Origin: Colletotrichum lupini
Taxonomy: Eukaryota > Ascomycota > Sordariomycetes > Glomerellales > Glomerellaceae
Reading direction: 5' to 3'
Assembly (NCBI RefSeq): GCF_023278565.1
Contig: NC_064675.1
Location: 4,340,001-4,404,000 of the forward strand
DNA length: 64,000 nucleotides
Position 1 is the first letter of the stretch. The number at the start of each line of letters is the position of its first letter. This document shows positions 43,040 through 54,372 of the stretch, piece after piece. The translations under genes were made by a program, and so were the position numbers. The notes under the pieces are model-generated. The model saw nothing but the letters and a program-made list of their open reading frames with translations. It ran no database searches and was not told where the DNA came from.

Positions 43040-44435
43040 GATCTGTTTTTTTGTAGTGATGGCTTTGATGAGGCGGTGAAGAGGAGAGACAGAGGAGAGG
43101 AGAGGTTCAAAAATGGTGATCAGGAATAAATTTGTGATGAACGGCGACAAAACAAGAATAGTGACACGATGGATGATGCAAGCTGAACCACGAGATACAA
43201 TCCGCGTCTCGTGTCCCGGTATCAATCAGCCACTAGGCATAGGTAGCGCGAGCTTGTGATACTACAAAAAACGTAGAAAAGGTTTCCAGGTTAAGAGAGC
43301 TACAGGAGCTACGTAAGTCAAGCCAAAAGGCCAAGCTACTCTGACTAGGTACTCGGCTCGGTGTCCCGAAGGTCCTAATGTCAATATGTGGGCAGTACGT
43401 CAACCCGCGCCCCAAGCTTCCCCTTCCCCAGCAAAACAGAGGTCCAGTCGTGGGTGATGATCCATGGGTAGGGGACCTAGGAAACGACTGCCATTCAATC
43501 TTGATTTTTGACCCGCTACGCCGCTTGGGCAAAAAATAGAAAACCCAGTTATGTTTCAGCTTGGCAAGGGGTGGGAACACGACCAGCCTAGACCTAAGTG
43601 GTTCTCCTTTCTCTTCTTCAGGGGGGCCGGTATAAAGCTCGCTCATGGAATGTGGTGAGCTGAGGCGTCCCGTCCAGTGACAGTCAGTCTCCTTTCCCCC
43701 CCTTCCCATGGATGCTGTGGGATGTCGTCACAGGGTTCTTTTTAGCGGTAAAGAAACAGCAAAACCTGGAGCCCAGAACCTCACCGCAAAGAAACCTGAC
43801 CCCTTGGCGGCCCCCTGCCCCCATCCTCTTATCGATAGTGTCAACCCCGCCATATTACCTACCTTACTAAGTTGAACCCCTCATTGTTGTTAGTGCCGGT
43901 TCTTTTCGTCTGCAACATTATCCCTGTATCATCCAGCTCCAATCTCAAGTTGGTGCTTATAGACTCAACGTAGTGACAAGTACAGGTTACAACGATTTAC
44001 AATGTCAATTGAATTTACATGAGAAATCTCCATTTCTATGATCGAGGCCTTGCAACTATGCTCAAAACCGTTCGAGCATAACCATGAGGGACGGGCCGCA
44101 CCGGCTTCAGGGTGTGGGCCAAACTCGTGCTCAGACTCGCGTTCATCCTGGCTCACTTCATCTTTGAGATTCATGTGGTGCAGAGATACATATCGTCTAA
44201 TCACTCGATTGTCAGCTCACTAATGCTAGTATTACACATGTGTATATGTATGTCGCTCAAATTCTGTTATAATATGGTTCGCTCATGAATGTCGTCAGGT
44301 CATAAGGCGTGATAGCGATAGTTTACACAAAATCCATCCACCATCTATATACTTACCTCTTCAGAATGTTAAAGTCGTCTCTCTCTCACAAATCCCTCTT
44401 CTCACATTGACACCACGAGACATGCCCATCGCCCA
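43040..44435. other. Intergenic region between CorA-like gene and PLC
   Basis: 1.4 kb holding the PLC promoter and leader (purine-rich on the plus strand at 43.04-43.12 kb) and the 3' UTR of the CorA-like gene. A short GGTACTCG/TACCTACC stretch lies near 43.34 and 43.86 kb. No ORF of note. Confidence 0.5.
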
Positions 44436-46409
44436 TCATGGCCGTATGGGCGACGTGACCGAAGTCCAGGTATTCGCCTTGCTCATCGTCCGCTTCCTCA
44501 TCATGGCCATGATATCCGCCTCCATGTGCTCAATATTCTTCTCCAGGTCGGCGTCCTCGACGCGGAACTGGCTCTCGCGCCGCCTGTCAAACACGATCCA
44601 CCCGCCGACGATGAGAATCGTCAGAGGCACAGTGATGGCGAAGTACACCCACAACTCCTTCGAGATGACGGGGTCGGCGTCTACCCTGGCAGTCAGCAAA
44701 CAACAAATACTTTTTGACGGGAACAACCTAGCCCCCCTATGTCGAGATTGTTGTGTTTTTATTACAAGAAGGCCACACTACGTACCTTTGGCAAAGTCGA
44801 AGAACGTCATGCTGAAAACAGACGCGAGAAACGTGCCGGGAAGGAAAACGGCACCGAGTAGCGAAATCGTCTTCATCGCCGTGCTGTCTCGCTTACTCGC
44901 ATGCGCAAGTCGTCGCTGCTCACCAGCCATTTGGAACTGAATCTTGGACTCTCGTTGGGAAAGCAGGTTATACAGCTGTCTCGATCGTCAGCATTTCCCC
45001 TCGAAGAGCAACCGTATCCCAACGGCTCCCGGTTCCCAAAGAAGTAGGCAGGGAGCCAGGGTAGGGTGTCGATACAAACATACCGCACTACGCTGTATAT
45101 GCAACCTCTCCAACGTCGTCGCCTGATAATTCTCAATTCCCGTCAACTTCAAGCTGTAAAACTGTAACCGCGCCACCATGCTCCGGTGGAGCTTATCAAT
45201 CAGCGGCGTATCGTGCTCCTTGGGCACCTTCTCCTTGAACTTGACCAACCCGGCATCAATCTCCTTGACGATGGCCTGGTACGCCTGCGGCCGCTTCCAG
45301 AGAACCTGACTATGGCACTCGACGAGATCGCGGCTGATGGCGTCGACCTCGAGGTGCCCGTCCTGGCTGACGTACCCCTCCTCGTCCTCAATCTCGTTGC
45401 GCATGCTGACGGCGTGCTCCAGCTTGCGCAGCCAGTCGCGCGCGTCTCGCTGCTTCTGGTCCGTCGTCGACGACAGGTCGTGCGAGAGGATGATGATGGG
45501 GAGGAGCATCGGGTGGCCGGCCTGCTGGGCGCAAAAGGTGAGGTGCTGGATGGCGGCGACAATGTCGGAGCTTGGGGTGCCCTTGACGTAGCCCGACGTG
45601 ATGCCGCTGCTGAAGCAGTGGGAGAGCATGAGCTCCCACCCGCGCGTCTTGCCCTTCTTCCGGACGTCGGACTTGCGGAAAATGATTTCTGGATAGCGGC
45701 ATTAGTTGATTGGTGTTACTCTCTCGACTCAATGGGGAAAGGACAACACCAACGCAAAGTGGGATCCTCATCGTCCTGGTCATAGGCGCACCAGAAAAAG
45801 GGGCCGACGACGCTGGTACCCTCGATGGCTCTGAAGGGCAGTCGCATAGCCCGGACCATGGATTGGTATGCATCCGCAGTGAAGGAGATGGTGTGAGGCG
45901 TAAATGTGTCCTTGTGCTTGGCATTTTTTTGAAGCCTGGGATGGGTCAGTTTGAAGCTCTAATGTGAGCAAGATGGATGGATGGGGAATTGCGGACACCA
46001 ATCGAATGCCATTGAGCAGTTTGACGCCCTCCTTCAGCTTCGGTGGCTCAAAAGCGCCCTGTCAGATTTACAGTGTTAGTGATAAACAGCTCTCACGAAG
46101 CTCAATCTCACTGAGCGTGAGCAACAATTACACGGTTTCCGTCCATACCCGGCGATGCAAGAAGTTATCAAACTCATCCATGGTCAAGGGATGCTCCTCG
46201 CACGAATTGTAAAAAGGGTCCTATCAATTGAGTTAGTCTACGACCATGAATGTCACAGCTGTGCCCGAGGCCCCCCATCCTATTGTTTTCCTCGTTGGAT
46301 GGGCGCATGATGGGCAACTCACCGAGTAGTTGAGAATCTCGACATAGTGCGTTGCCTCCGAGACTTGGCGGCACTTGTTGACATGTTCGCGGAACATGTA
46401 GTCGTCCAT
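44436..46409 (-). CDS. CorA-like membrane protein (two C-terminal helices, no GMN motif)
   Basis: Fungal member of the CorA Mg2+-transporter superfamily; transport activity is unproven. Seven exons join in frame: 46323-46409, 46149-46220, 45997-46058, 45754-45935, 45084-45688, 44786-44975 and 44436-44680, for 480 residues. The soluble N-terminal part (GPFFWCAYDQDDED, WELMLSHCFSSG, IENYQATTLERLHIQR) leads into TM1 (LLGAVFLPGTFLASVFSMTF, about 375-397) and TM2 (LWVYFAITVPLTILIVGGWI, about 408-429). Where classical CorA has the Gly-Met-Asn pore signature after TM1, this protein reads FSMTFFDF. The C-terminus is an acidic/Met-rich helix and short tail. The exon 3 donor that keeps frame is GTCCGC, which is weak, so that joint is the least certain. 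Confidence 0.85.
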
Positions 46410-47803
46410 CTTGAACCAGTTGAACCAGTTGAGCCGTTACCCAGCCACGCTTCAGTGCAATTATTCCACGGGATGAGGGGGGAAAAGACAAGTCAACAGC
46501 AAGGCTACTCTCAGAAAGCGAAAAGGGAAAAAAAAAAAAAAGAGGTCTGGAGGCTCCTGCAGGTTGAGTTCATGGCTCCAGACCGGGCTCCTTTCATAAG
46601 CCGCGCCCAGCCCCGTGACTTTGCACCATGTCTGCAGCAAGAGCAGCAGCGGTGGTGGTCTTTTTCGGGGCCAGGTCCAGTCCGGCCCATGCAACAATCT
46701 GCACTCCAAAGTAACCCGCCTTGTAATTGGTCAAGTTTACAGCATCCGTACGGATACCACAACCTCGAATCCCCCGGTGAAATCGCTCACTGGATACACT
46801 CACCTTGCCACAGCTTGACAGCGCATGGTGACAAGGGCCAAAGGTAAGATCTCGGTGATTTGGGCGGGTTTCCTCATATCGCCTACCAAAGCTTGGAGCC
46901 TCTAGGCCCTCTCTGAACATCAGAATCAGGACTGGGCTAGTACTAAGGTCCCCTGAGCGATGGAGCCGACCCGACGACACTTTCGTCCCGCGGCCCCTGC
47001 CCCAATCCCCGCACCTCCACTCTGTCACCGCCAGAACGAACCGCTGTTTCTCTCTGCATTAACAGGCCCGGATAAGGGGCCCATTGGAGCTTGTTTGGAC
47101 GCTTAGCTCACCCAAAGCGTGGGGGGAGGTGGGCGACTTCATAGAGCTGCCACGCTGCAAAGTACGTCCTCAAGATCGCCAATTCTTACCCACACGCCCA
47201 ACTGAACCAAACATTGATAACTGCAGCATCACGCACATTCAACGGGAATGCAGAAACGCAGATCAGTATGCACGATGCTGCAGCAAAAGCTTCCGCTTAC
47301 CCAAAAGGCATCGCGAATGTCGAGGTTTGTAGACCGGAAATCTTATACACTTTTGCACATTTCTGGCCAATCTCCACCTCGCCGCCCTGGATATCTCCGT
47401 CTAGGCCCATCTCATTTGCCAAGGATTGCGACCGGCGGCCTCCATGGGTAGTACCGCGACACCTTAGAAATCGAAAGCTCTGCCGCCAGGCCAATTGGAA
47501 TATAATCGTTGTTAGGTATTGATGTAACCAAGTGATACGGTGACAAGTCTGCTCTTCTTGCGCTTTGCCATCTTTCCAGGACCGTTCGAGCCTTCAACCC
47601 AATGCCCCCCCCCCCCCTTTCGTTGCTGTCCTTACCTTTTTTTGTTTTCCAAACCGTCGACCGGGCGCCCAAAGCACTGCAGACATCCCTATCGAGACTC
47701 TGGCTTCTTCTACCAGGTATCATATACTATTCAAACACTGCTCGTAGACCGAGGCCCACAAGTCCACCTTTGCTGGCAGCTCAACTCGTACTCAGGCGAG
47801 ACA
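46410..47803. other. Intergenic region between PKA and CorA-like genes
   Basis: 1.4 kb holding the CorA-like promoter and the PKA 3' UTR. It contains an A homopolymer near 46530-46543 and a run of 13 C at 47605-47617. No recognisable coding sequence or RNA gene. Confidence 0.5.
47605..47617. repeat. Poly-C homopolymer (13 nt)
   Basis: Thirteen consecutive C on the plus strand, about 190 bases beyond the PKA stop codon. Length may be unstable or a sequencing artefact. Confidence 0.8.
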
Positions 47804-49005
47804 TTAGAAGTCGGTAAAAAGATGGCCATATCTGGAGCATAGCGTTAGCAAAGGTCACATCTCACAAGCTCGAAAAGAGAACTCACTCGTCGTGTCCGGC
47901 TGAACCGTATCGTTCGGGATCCTCGGGGTATCTGTCAAACTGGCTGGCATCACCAGCGCCTGCCTTGACCGGGGGAGTGTACGGCGCATCAATGTCCTTG
48001 CGAGCCAGCCTGTCCCATGTGACCTCGGTGAACCACGGGTGGTTCTTGACATCGTTTGGACCAGCGTACAGGTTACCCAACCGCTTGGTGAGATCCGCTG
48101 TGATCAGTTTCTCCAACAGATCCTGCGCATCCGGGTTGATATAGGCAGGGTATTTCACCTTGCCCTTGAGGATATTTTCGTAAATCTTCATTGGCGACCC
48201 GCTGTCCCAGAACGGTGTGTATCCGCACAGCATCTCGTATATCAAGATTCCCAGAGACCACCTAGGACCGGGGGGGTTAGCAATTGTGAAAGAACTGCAA
48301 CTTTTTGTGATAAGGCCACCTTACCAATCTACAGATTTGTTGTAGCCCTTGTTCGAGACTACCTCGGGGGCCAGATAGTCTGGAGTACCACAAAGCGTCC
48401 ATGTCTTGTCCGGCACTCGCTTGGCGAAACCAAAATCTGTTATCTTAAGGTGTCCATGCCGGTCGAGCAGCAGGTTCTCTGGCTTGAGATCTCTGTAGAT
48501 GATGTTCCTCGAGTGCATATACTCGAGCGCTAACGTGACTTCGGCGGCGTAGAATTTCGCGACAGGGTTAGGAAAGCGCTGTGGAAAGGAATCAGCTGGG
48601 TTAGCTCGGGCCAGCAGGAATCAAAATCAATTAAGATTGCAACTTACCCCGGATTTTCTCAGCAGCGAAAACAGCTCACCACCTTCAACAAAGTCCATCA
48701 CCATGTACAAGTTTTTCGAGTCCTGGAATGTGCCCCATAGCGTGATTAGGAACGGGTGTTTGACCTCGCCCAACATCTTCCTCTCGTCATTGGTGTGTTC
48801 GACCTGCTTCATCTTGACGACCTGCGCCTTCTTCAGCACCTTGACGGCATAGAAGCGCTGGTTGTGCTTGGACTGCACCAGGTGCACTCTTCCGAAACTA
48901 CCAGTTCCCAACGTTCGCAAGATGTCAAAGTCGGTCAACGTATATTTCCCCTTGGTCTGACGGACCTGCTGGTCCGAGACCTGTTGTGGCATGCCGTGCT
49001 GCTGC

Positions 49006-49037
<32 letters not shown>

Positions 49038-49568
49038 ATGTTGTGGCGGCTGGGGCGGGTGTAGCATCGACTGAGCTTGCTGCTGTTGAAGTCGCGCGGG
49101 ATCGCTTCCGGGGCTCGGGTTCGGTTGGGAGGGTTGGGTCGGCTGGGAGGGTTGGGTCGGCTGGGCTAGGTAATTGTTGTTGGAGGTATGTCCGTTGTTC
49201 GAGCCGTCATGCTGAGTCGGATTGATTAGGTTGTTGATGCTTGGGAGGTTCTGTTGCGATCCACCTTGTTGATTGTAGTGCGGCTGGTGAGAGCCCGACT
49301 GGTTGGGTGGGTGGACAGTGACAGGATACATCTGCTGCTGCTTGGCCCCGTCGGAAGACGAGGTCAAATCCAAATCTTCCTGCTGCTTCAGTGCAGGCAG
49401 GGAAGGCGGCTGGGAGTTTGAGGAGAGAGACGATAAGGTAGTCGAGATGGAACTGTCGAAAGGCTTGGAGGAGGTAGGCGTTACCGGGCTGGTGGGTAGA
49501 CTAGAGCCTTGAGAGTCTTGATTACCCTCCCTCGTCCGCTTTTTCTTGAGAAACCCGAGGGTAGGCAT
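47804..49568 (-). CDS. cAMP-dependent protein kinase (PKA) catalytic subunit
   Basis: AGC-family Ser/Thr kinase released by cAMP from its regulatory subunit; in filamentous fungi it controls growth, conidiation, stress responses and, in pathogens, infection structures. Four exons join in frame: 48648-49568, 48325-48578, 47887-48261 and 47804-47831, for 525 residues. The first 210 or so residues form a Gln/Pro/Ser-rich disordered extension starting [15 protein letters not shown], with 13 consecutive Gln codons. The kinase domain has the glycine loop GTGSFGRV (from about residue 221), [23 protein letters not shown], and the activation loop [14 protein letters not shown] with the PDK1-site Thr. 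The C-tail ends YGHLFTDF, the hydrophobic FxxF motif, encoded by a final exon of 28 nt. The long N-terminus is normal for fungal CpkA-type kinases. Confidence 0.96.
48999..49037 (-). repeat. Poly-glutamine codon tract (13 CAG/CAA) in PKA
   Basis: Thirteen consecutive Gln codons, mostly CAG with three CAA interruptions, flanked by His. It lies in the disordered N-terminal extension just before the kinase domain. Likely polymorphic between strains. Confidence 0.85.
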
Positions 49569-51138
49569 ATGAAAGTCGGGGAAAGGACGAAGGGCTGCGT
49601 GCCCCGTGAGGAAATGGCGTAGAAGCGCAGGTCAAGGGCTCACGACGTTTGCAGTTGGATGATGGGGGAGGAACGGCCGCAAAGTGATTCGTCGCTCCAA
49701 GGGACAGCCCGGTTGCGCTGGTCGTGTCCTTTTTTTGGGGTGTGAGGTGAGCAGTGAATTGGCCGAAAGAGGAGCGCGGGGAAAGCTGTGCTTTTGCTTC
49801 TGTCCTGCTGAGGTACGCTTTCAAGTACAAGTGGAAAAGCTGCGCCTATTGTCGTTAGGAACAATGGGGCCAGGTTTGGCGCATACTTTTCGATCAAGGG
49901 GAAAAAGGTAAACCGGGATGGAAGGGAAGAGCGGGAAAGCTCTAACAGCATTCGATTCAAGGGGAAGAAACGTACAATTCTGAGAGTCCTTCAAAGTCAG
50001 GTACTACGAGCAGGGAGCAAGCACGCAGGTAAAGCAAACCCGTCCCAATTCAGTTGACCACGGAATGACAACCGTAATTGGTATTTGGCCGACTTAAAAG
50101 CGAGAAAATCGGGAGCTTTCTATTTTCTTGGGAGGCTGCACCCAAAAAGTAGTGTGTAAGTTTACGCCGCAGATGGGAAGCTTAACCAATGAAGCAACCG
50201 AGTGCAGGGTCAAAGGGCGGGACAAGGCGGCACAAGTCCAGGGATAGAGGTTGTGAGAGAAGTGAGTGTAGTGTAGTGTAGTGTAGCCACAACAACAAAG
50301 GAGGAATCAAAGAGGGCGGATTTGAGGAGGAATTGTTGGAGACAGCTGGAATGGAGGGGGAAGGGCGGGGAGACGAACAGATGGATGATTCAAGCTGGCA
50401 CACTGCTTCTTCTTCCAGGGGTCTGGTTGCGTCGTAACTTGTGGAAAGGTGACAAGACTCAAGACTCAAGAGGCAAGGCAAGGTGTAAGAAGGCAGGGCC
50501 TGGCAATGTGGGATGTATCCGGCCTGGTCTGATGTGGGATCTGGTCTTGCTTGGTCTTGGTGCGAGCAGGTGCTGGTCAGGTCGTTCGTTGTTGCTTTTT
50601 CCCTGGTCGGAAGTGACAGATGAATGGGCTCGAATGATAGCGGCGGCGGCTGCGTCTGCGTCCGCGTCTGAGGGTTTCGGGGACAAGGGCCCGCTGGTTG
50701 AGTGAGCAAGGTGCGGGATCTCTTGCTTCGTCTGGGCGAATGGGTGAGCGGAGCAAGTGGTGACTGAGTCGTTGCGCGCACCGATAAATGGAGACAAGAT
50801 GGGACCCAAAAGATTAAACGACGGCTCGTAGTAATCAATTGGGTTGTATTGGGGTCACCAAGAAGCTCGATTGAATGATGGTGTTTTTGGGCGTTTCGAG
50901 GGAAGCTAGGATTGAGGGATGAGGGAACCACAGGGACAGAGGATAAGGTGGGTAGAGGTAGAGAGAGAGGGGGGGACAAGGAAGGGAAGAGAAGAGAAAG
51001 AGAGAAAGAGGGAGGAGAAGGGCAGCCAGTGGAAGCTGAGGTCGATGATGATGTAGTAGCAAAAGGGTTAATCGGGAAGAGCAAAGAGCTACTGCAAGCT
51101 GCTGCGTACGGATGTCGGAGGGGGAGTGAGTAAGGCAA
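49569..51138 (-). other. Probable long promoter/leader of the PKA gene
   Basis: About 1.6 kb that is C/T-rich when read on the minus strand, as expected for the leader of the minus-strand PKA gene. It includes four tandem TAGTG units near 50265-50284. The 318-codon minus-strand ORF at 50182-51138 is low-complexity Ser/Pro/Leu and best explained by base composition. Confidence 0.45.
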
Positions 51139-52480
51139 GGTAAGGTAGGTATGCTACCTACATACTACGGATACATAAGTGGGAAGGTAAGGTAAGGTTG
51201 AGCTTCTGCTGGCGGCGGCCGTGAAGGTGGACGTGAAAGTACCTACACATACGCAGTAGGTGAGCGGAGGCGGAAGTGGTTCAGTCTGGTTGACGCCCGC
51301 GTTTAGACGGGAACGGCGTGGGCAGGGAAGAGCATCGTAACCATTGGCAGGCCGAGTACGGCACCGTCCAATCGGTATCGAGATGGCACAGCCGAGGGCA
51401 GCACTCTACGAGCCCAGAGAGGGTCGAGAACAAGCTGGAAAGGACGGCCGATCCTGTTCCCAGTTCAGTCCATACCCCATAGCCATAGTGGCATAGGTAC
51501 ATTGTGCAAAAGGCCTGGCTGGGTTACAATGGGAAGGGAAGAGAGACACTGAGAGAGACAAGCGGGAGGCAGCGTGCATGCATAAGAGCTGATCTTGGAC
51601 TCGGTTGAACGCGGGGCATCCAACATGGCATGTGTGTACGTCTAGCTATCTGTCTGGTCTGTCTGAGCTGTCCTTGGTTTCTCCATCTCTGTACCCGTAT
51701 ATCCGAGGATTGTTCACGTCAGTTTCAACTGGCCAAGAGAGATAGAATGAGAGATAGAGAGAGAACAGTTGAAAGTCGTCGACTGGTACATGCTGTTCTT
51801 GCCCTGATGCCACGAATAAGGTACAAAGTGCAAATGGTGAGTCTCGCCTCTCCCCCACCAAGATCGAGCAAGGCGCACCGCAGCAATCGAGCAACAAGCC
51901 CAGTAGAGGTGGGGTAGGGGCAGGCCGAGTAACCCAACCTGAATCTCGACGGGGTCGTAGTGGCAGCAAACAGAGACAAGCTGCCGGGGCTGGCCAGCAC
52001 GCTCGACATTGGACCGACATTGAGACTGGATTCCAACCTGAATCGAGCGAGCAACTCTACCCAGCAACACCGGATACCTGACCTCTCTCTCTCTCTCTCT
52101 CTCTCACCAATCTCTGTGCTTTGGACGAGTGCGGAAGTCTACCTAAGTGCCAGTGCCCGTCGGGTACCTATCTGATGTATGCCACAGGGTGCTGTACATA
52201 TATTACCTAAGCTGAGGTTCCTACCTCAGATGCTGCAGTAAAGGTAGGTACCTCTCGGGAGGTACATGTCAAGGGAAGGCGGGGTGATATTCTGCCATGG
52301 AGCTCTTGCCTTCAGTTTGGTGTCATTTACCCCCATCCGGCCAGAGCAGCTGCCAGGTAAGGTATGTAGCTAGAGCGAATGACCCCTCACTCGAGGCGAA
52401 TTGAAGGACCAGTGACGTGCCGTTGCCGACGACCTCACCTGAAATAGTGGGAAAGGGTCAGACGCAAGGTACCTTCCATT
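51139..52480. promoter_or_regulatory. Motif-rich spacer between two oppositely skewed leaders
   Basis: About 1.3 kb rich in GGTAAGG, TACCTACC and GGTACCT elements (51.13-51.26 and 52.14-52.50 kb), with small hairpins such as GTAGGTA-TGC-TACCTAC near 51146-51162. It separates the minus-strand CT-rich PKA leader from the plus-strand C-rich unit and could be a bidirectional promoter. Confidence 0.35.
52083..52105. repeat. (CT)n microsatellite
   Basis: About eleven CT dinucleotides in a row in the 51-52.5 kb spacer. Confidence 0.85.
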
Positions 52481-52489
52481 TTACCTTAC

Positions 52490-53640
52490 CTTGGCCAGCC
52501 GCCAATCCAGGCACACCTGCCTCTACTACCATCGTACTGCCCCAATTGCTGTCAAACTGCGAGCCTCGACGGATTGACATTTGATTCCAATTCGTCTCCA
52601 CCTCTCAAGTTCCCATCATCTTCACCAACTACCTCCCAATCCTTCCGCACTCGCCATCGATCGATCCCAAAGAACCACCCCCACGTCCACCACTAATCAC
52701 ATCCGCATTCCTCTCAGGCCCTCAACTCCAATCCCGCGATTCGCGCCAAACTGACACACGTAACAAGCCGACTGCTCACCGCTACCGTCACTCAACCTCT
52801 CAAACAAATCCCCCCCTTCCCAGGCACCTGTCTTGTCCAAACCTTAACCAACTTGAACCCCCCAGCCCAATGACTCCAAATATCACACAGACTCTCTTTC
52901 CTGTCCGTATCAAGTAAAGCCTGGCCGCTTACATACCACCTCAATCACCATTCAGGAAGTTTATAACTCCTTATCCCGCCCAAAGTCGGCATGCGCAACA
53001 TTTGAATCTGGGACTCGGCGGATCTAGATCTAGAACTCATTAGCCCCTCCATCTACGTGTTTTGCTTTCCTTGTCTCGTCTCCCTGCCTAATCACCGCTA
53101 CCACCACAGTACCTCAAATCAACTGAAACACAATTGAGGAACGCTCGCGCCTCGCTGGGGCGGGAGGCAGGAACTTGTTTATATAAGTATAAGTATGAGC
53201 TAGGGCGGTTCTGTCTCTCTCGTACGGTTCCAACTTTCCATCCGAGCCCGGGCCTATCACTCGATTCCCCTTCCCGGATCCCGGGTCAACAACGCCCATT
53301 CCAATGGGAAACCCCTCCAACCACGGATACCTTTCGCCGGGAACGGCCGCGAAAGCTGGAGGCAGATCAAACACGCGCCACTCAACTCTGTCATCCTCAC
53401 TACCTACTTCACTGATGCCAAAGTATCAAATTCCGAGCAGCTTCATCCCCACGTCTGCGAGACCCTTGCATACAAATACACACAGTCTGCTCTTGGCCGT
53501 ATCTCACACACGGTCACAGGTGTTCCTTGACGTACGGTCAAATATACCGTTCAACCCGATGTATCGGTCACTTCCGAAGCAGGTCTCGAGCAATTATCCT
53601 CGGATGCAACTCCAGAGAAATTGATAACCAGCAAATCCCC
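52490..53640 (+). other. Unexplained C-rich plus-strand unit, possible transcript
   Basis: More than 1 kb that is C-rich and G-poor on the plus strand, like a fungal 5' leader, yet no plus-strand gene follows before the minus-strand lectin. A TATATAA box lies at 53180-53186, followed by CT-rich sequence and an ATG at 53304 that opens 106 codons (to 53624). That product (MGNPSNHGYLSPGTAAK...) matches nothing I recognise. It could be a non-coding RNA, a short gene, or a leader whose gene is lost or spliced in a way I cannot see. Confidence 0.3.
53180..53186 (+). promoter_or_regulatory. TATA-box-like element
   Basis: TATATAA with a CT-rich run about 25-35 bases downstream, a usual fungal initiator context. 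The ATG at 53304 follows. Confidence 0.35.
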
Positions 53641-54372
53641 CAACACCACCACCCACTTTTTCGCTACCTTAACTTACACCTCTGAGGTAATCCTCCGGAT
53701 GAAGCACTACAGTCTGACATATTGGCGCCATCATGACATGTCCCCCCACCCCCACCTTACACTATATCTCCAAGCTCGGTAGAATTCCGACCTTGTCGTC
53801 TGGACTTTAGATAAATCTTTAAGCTCTTCGGCGACCGGGTCAAGTGAAAACTTCCCGCAGCTTTTGCCAAATTACATCTAGCTTGGTTTCTGGCAATAAG
53901 TAATCGCCCATGCTTAAGTACATACCGCCAATAATTCCGATGGTAAAAACTCCGGTCGGAATAATTAATAGTCATTCATTCCTCAGGCCTCACATGTGAA
54001 CCACCATCAACCGGCCAACCGTCATACAATACAATTGAATTCATCTCAGACTGAGTTATTCGTAAAGCGAGAAGCATGATTTGGGATAGAAAAACGAGAG
54101 ACAGAGAGAGAAAATAGTAACCATGGAAACGTTGGTTGCTTTCCCCCTCCTCCACCGCCTTCAACCTCCCCCGTCATGCAAAAGTCATGACTTTGTGTGT
54201 GTTGCGGTGTTGGTATGTACGGTATCAGTCATCTTTTCCCAATCAGATCAATAGCTGCTTTGCCCCCCCCTTTTTTGTCATTCTCTCCCTCAAAATAATA
54301 AAAGATTTCATCCATCCCAACGGGCTGGTTCCCCCTCTGATATTTTTTTCCCTAGCCATCAACAACACTTGT
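53641..54372. other. 3' flank of the lectin gene
   Basis: About 730 bases, A/T-richer than surroundings, containing the lectin 3' UTR. Nothing else was recognised. Confidence 0.45.

Noticed and set aside
43040..43225. Possible 62-codon N-terminal extension of phospholipase C
   Set aside because: The frame is open upstream, but its first ATG-compatible region carries no PLC features and MADAAAP is a good start; the region looks like an untranslated leader.
50182..51138. 318-codon Ser/Pro-rich ORF on the minus strand upstream of PKA
   Set aside because: Pure CT-rich low complexity, better explained as promoter or leader sequence; no domain or splice support.
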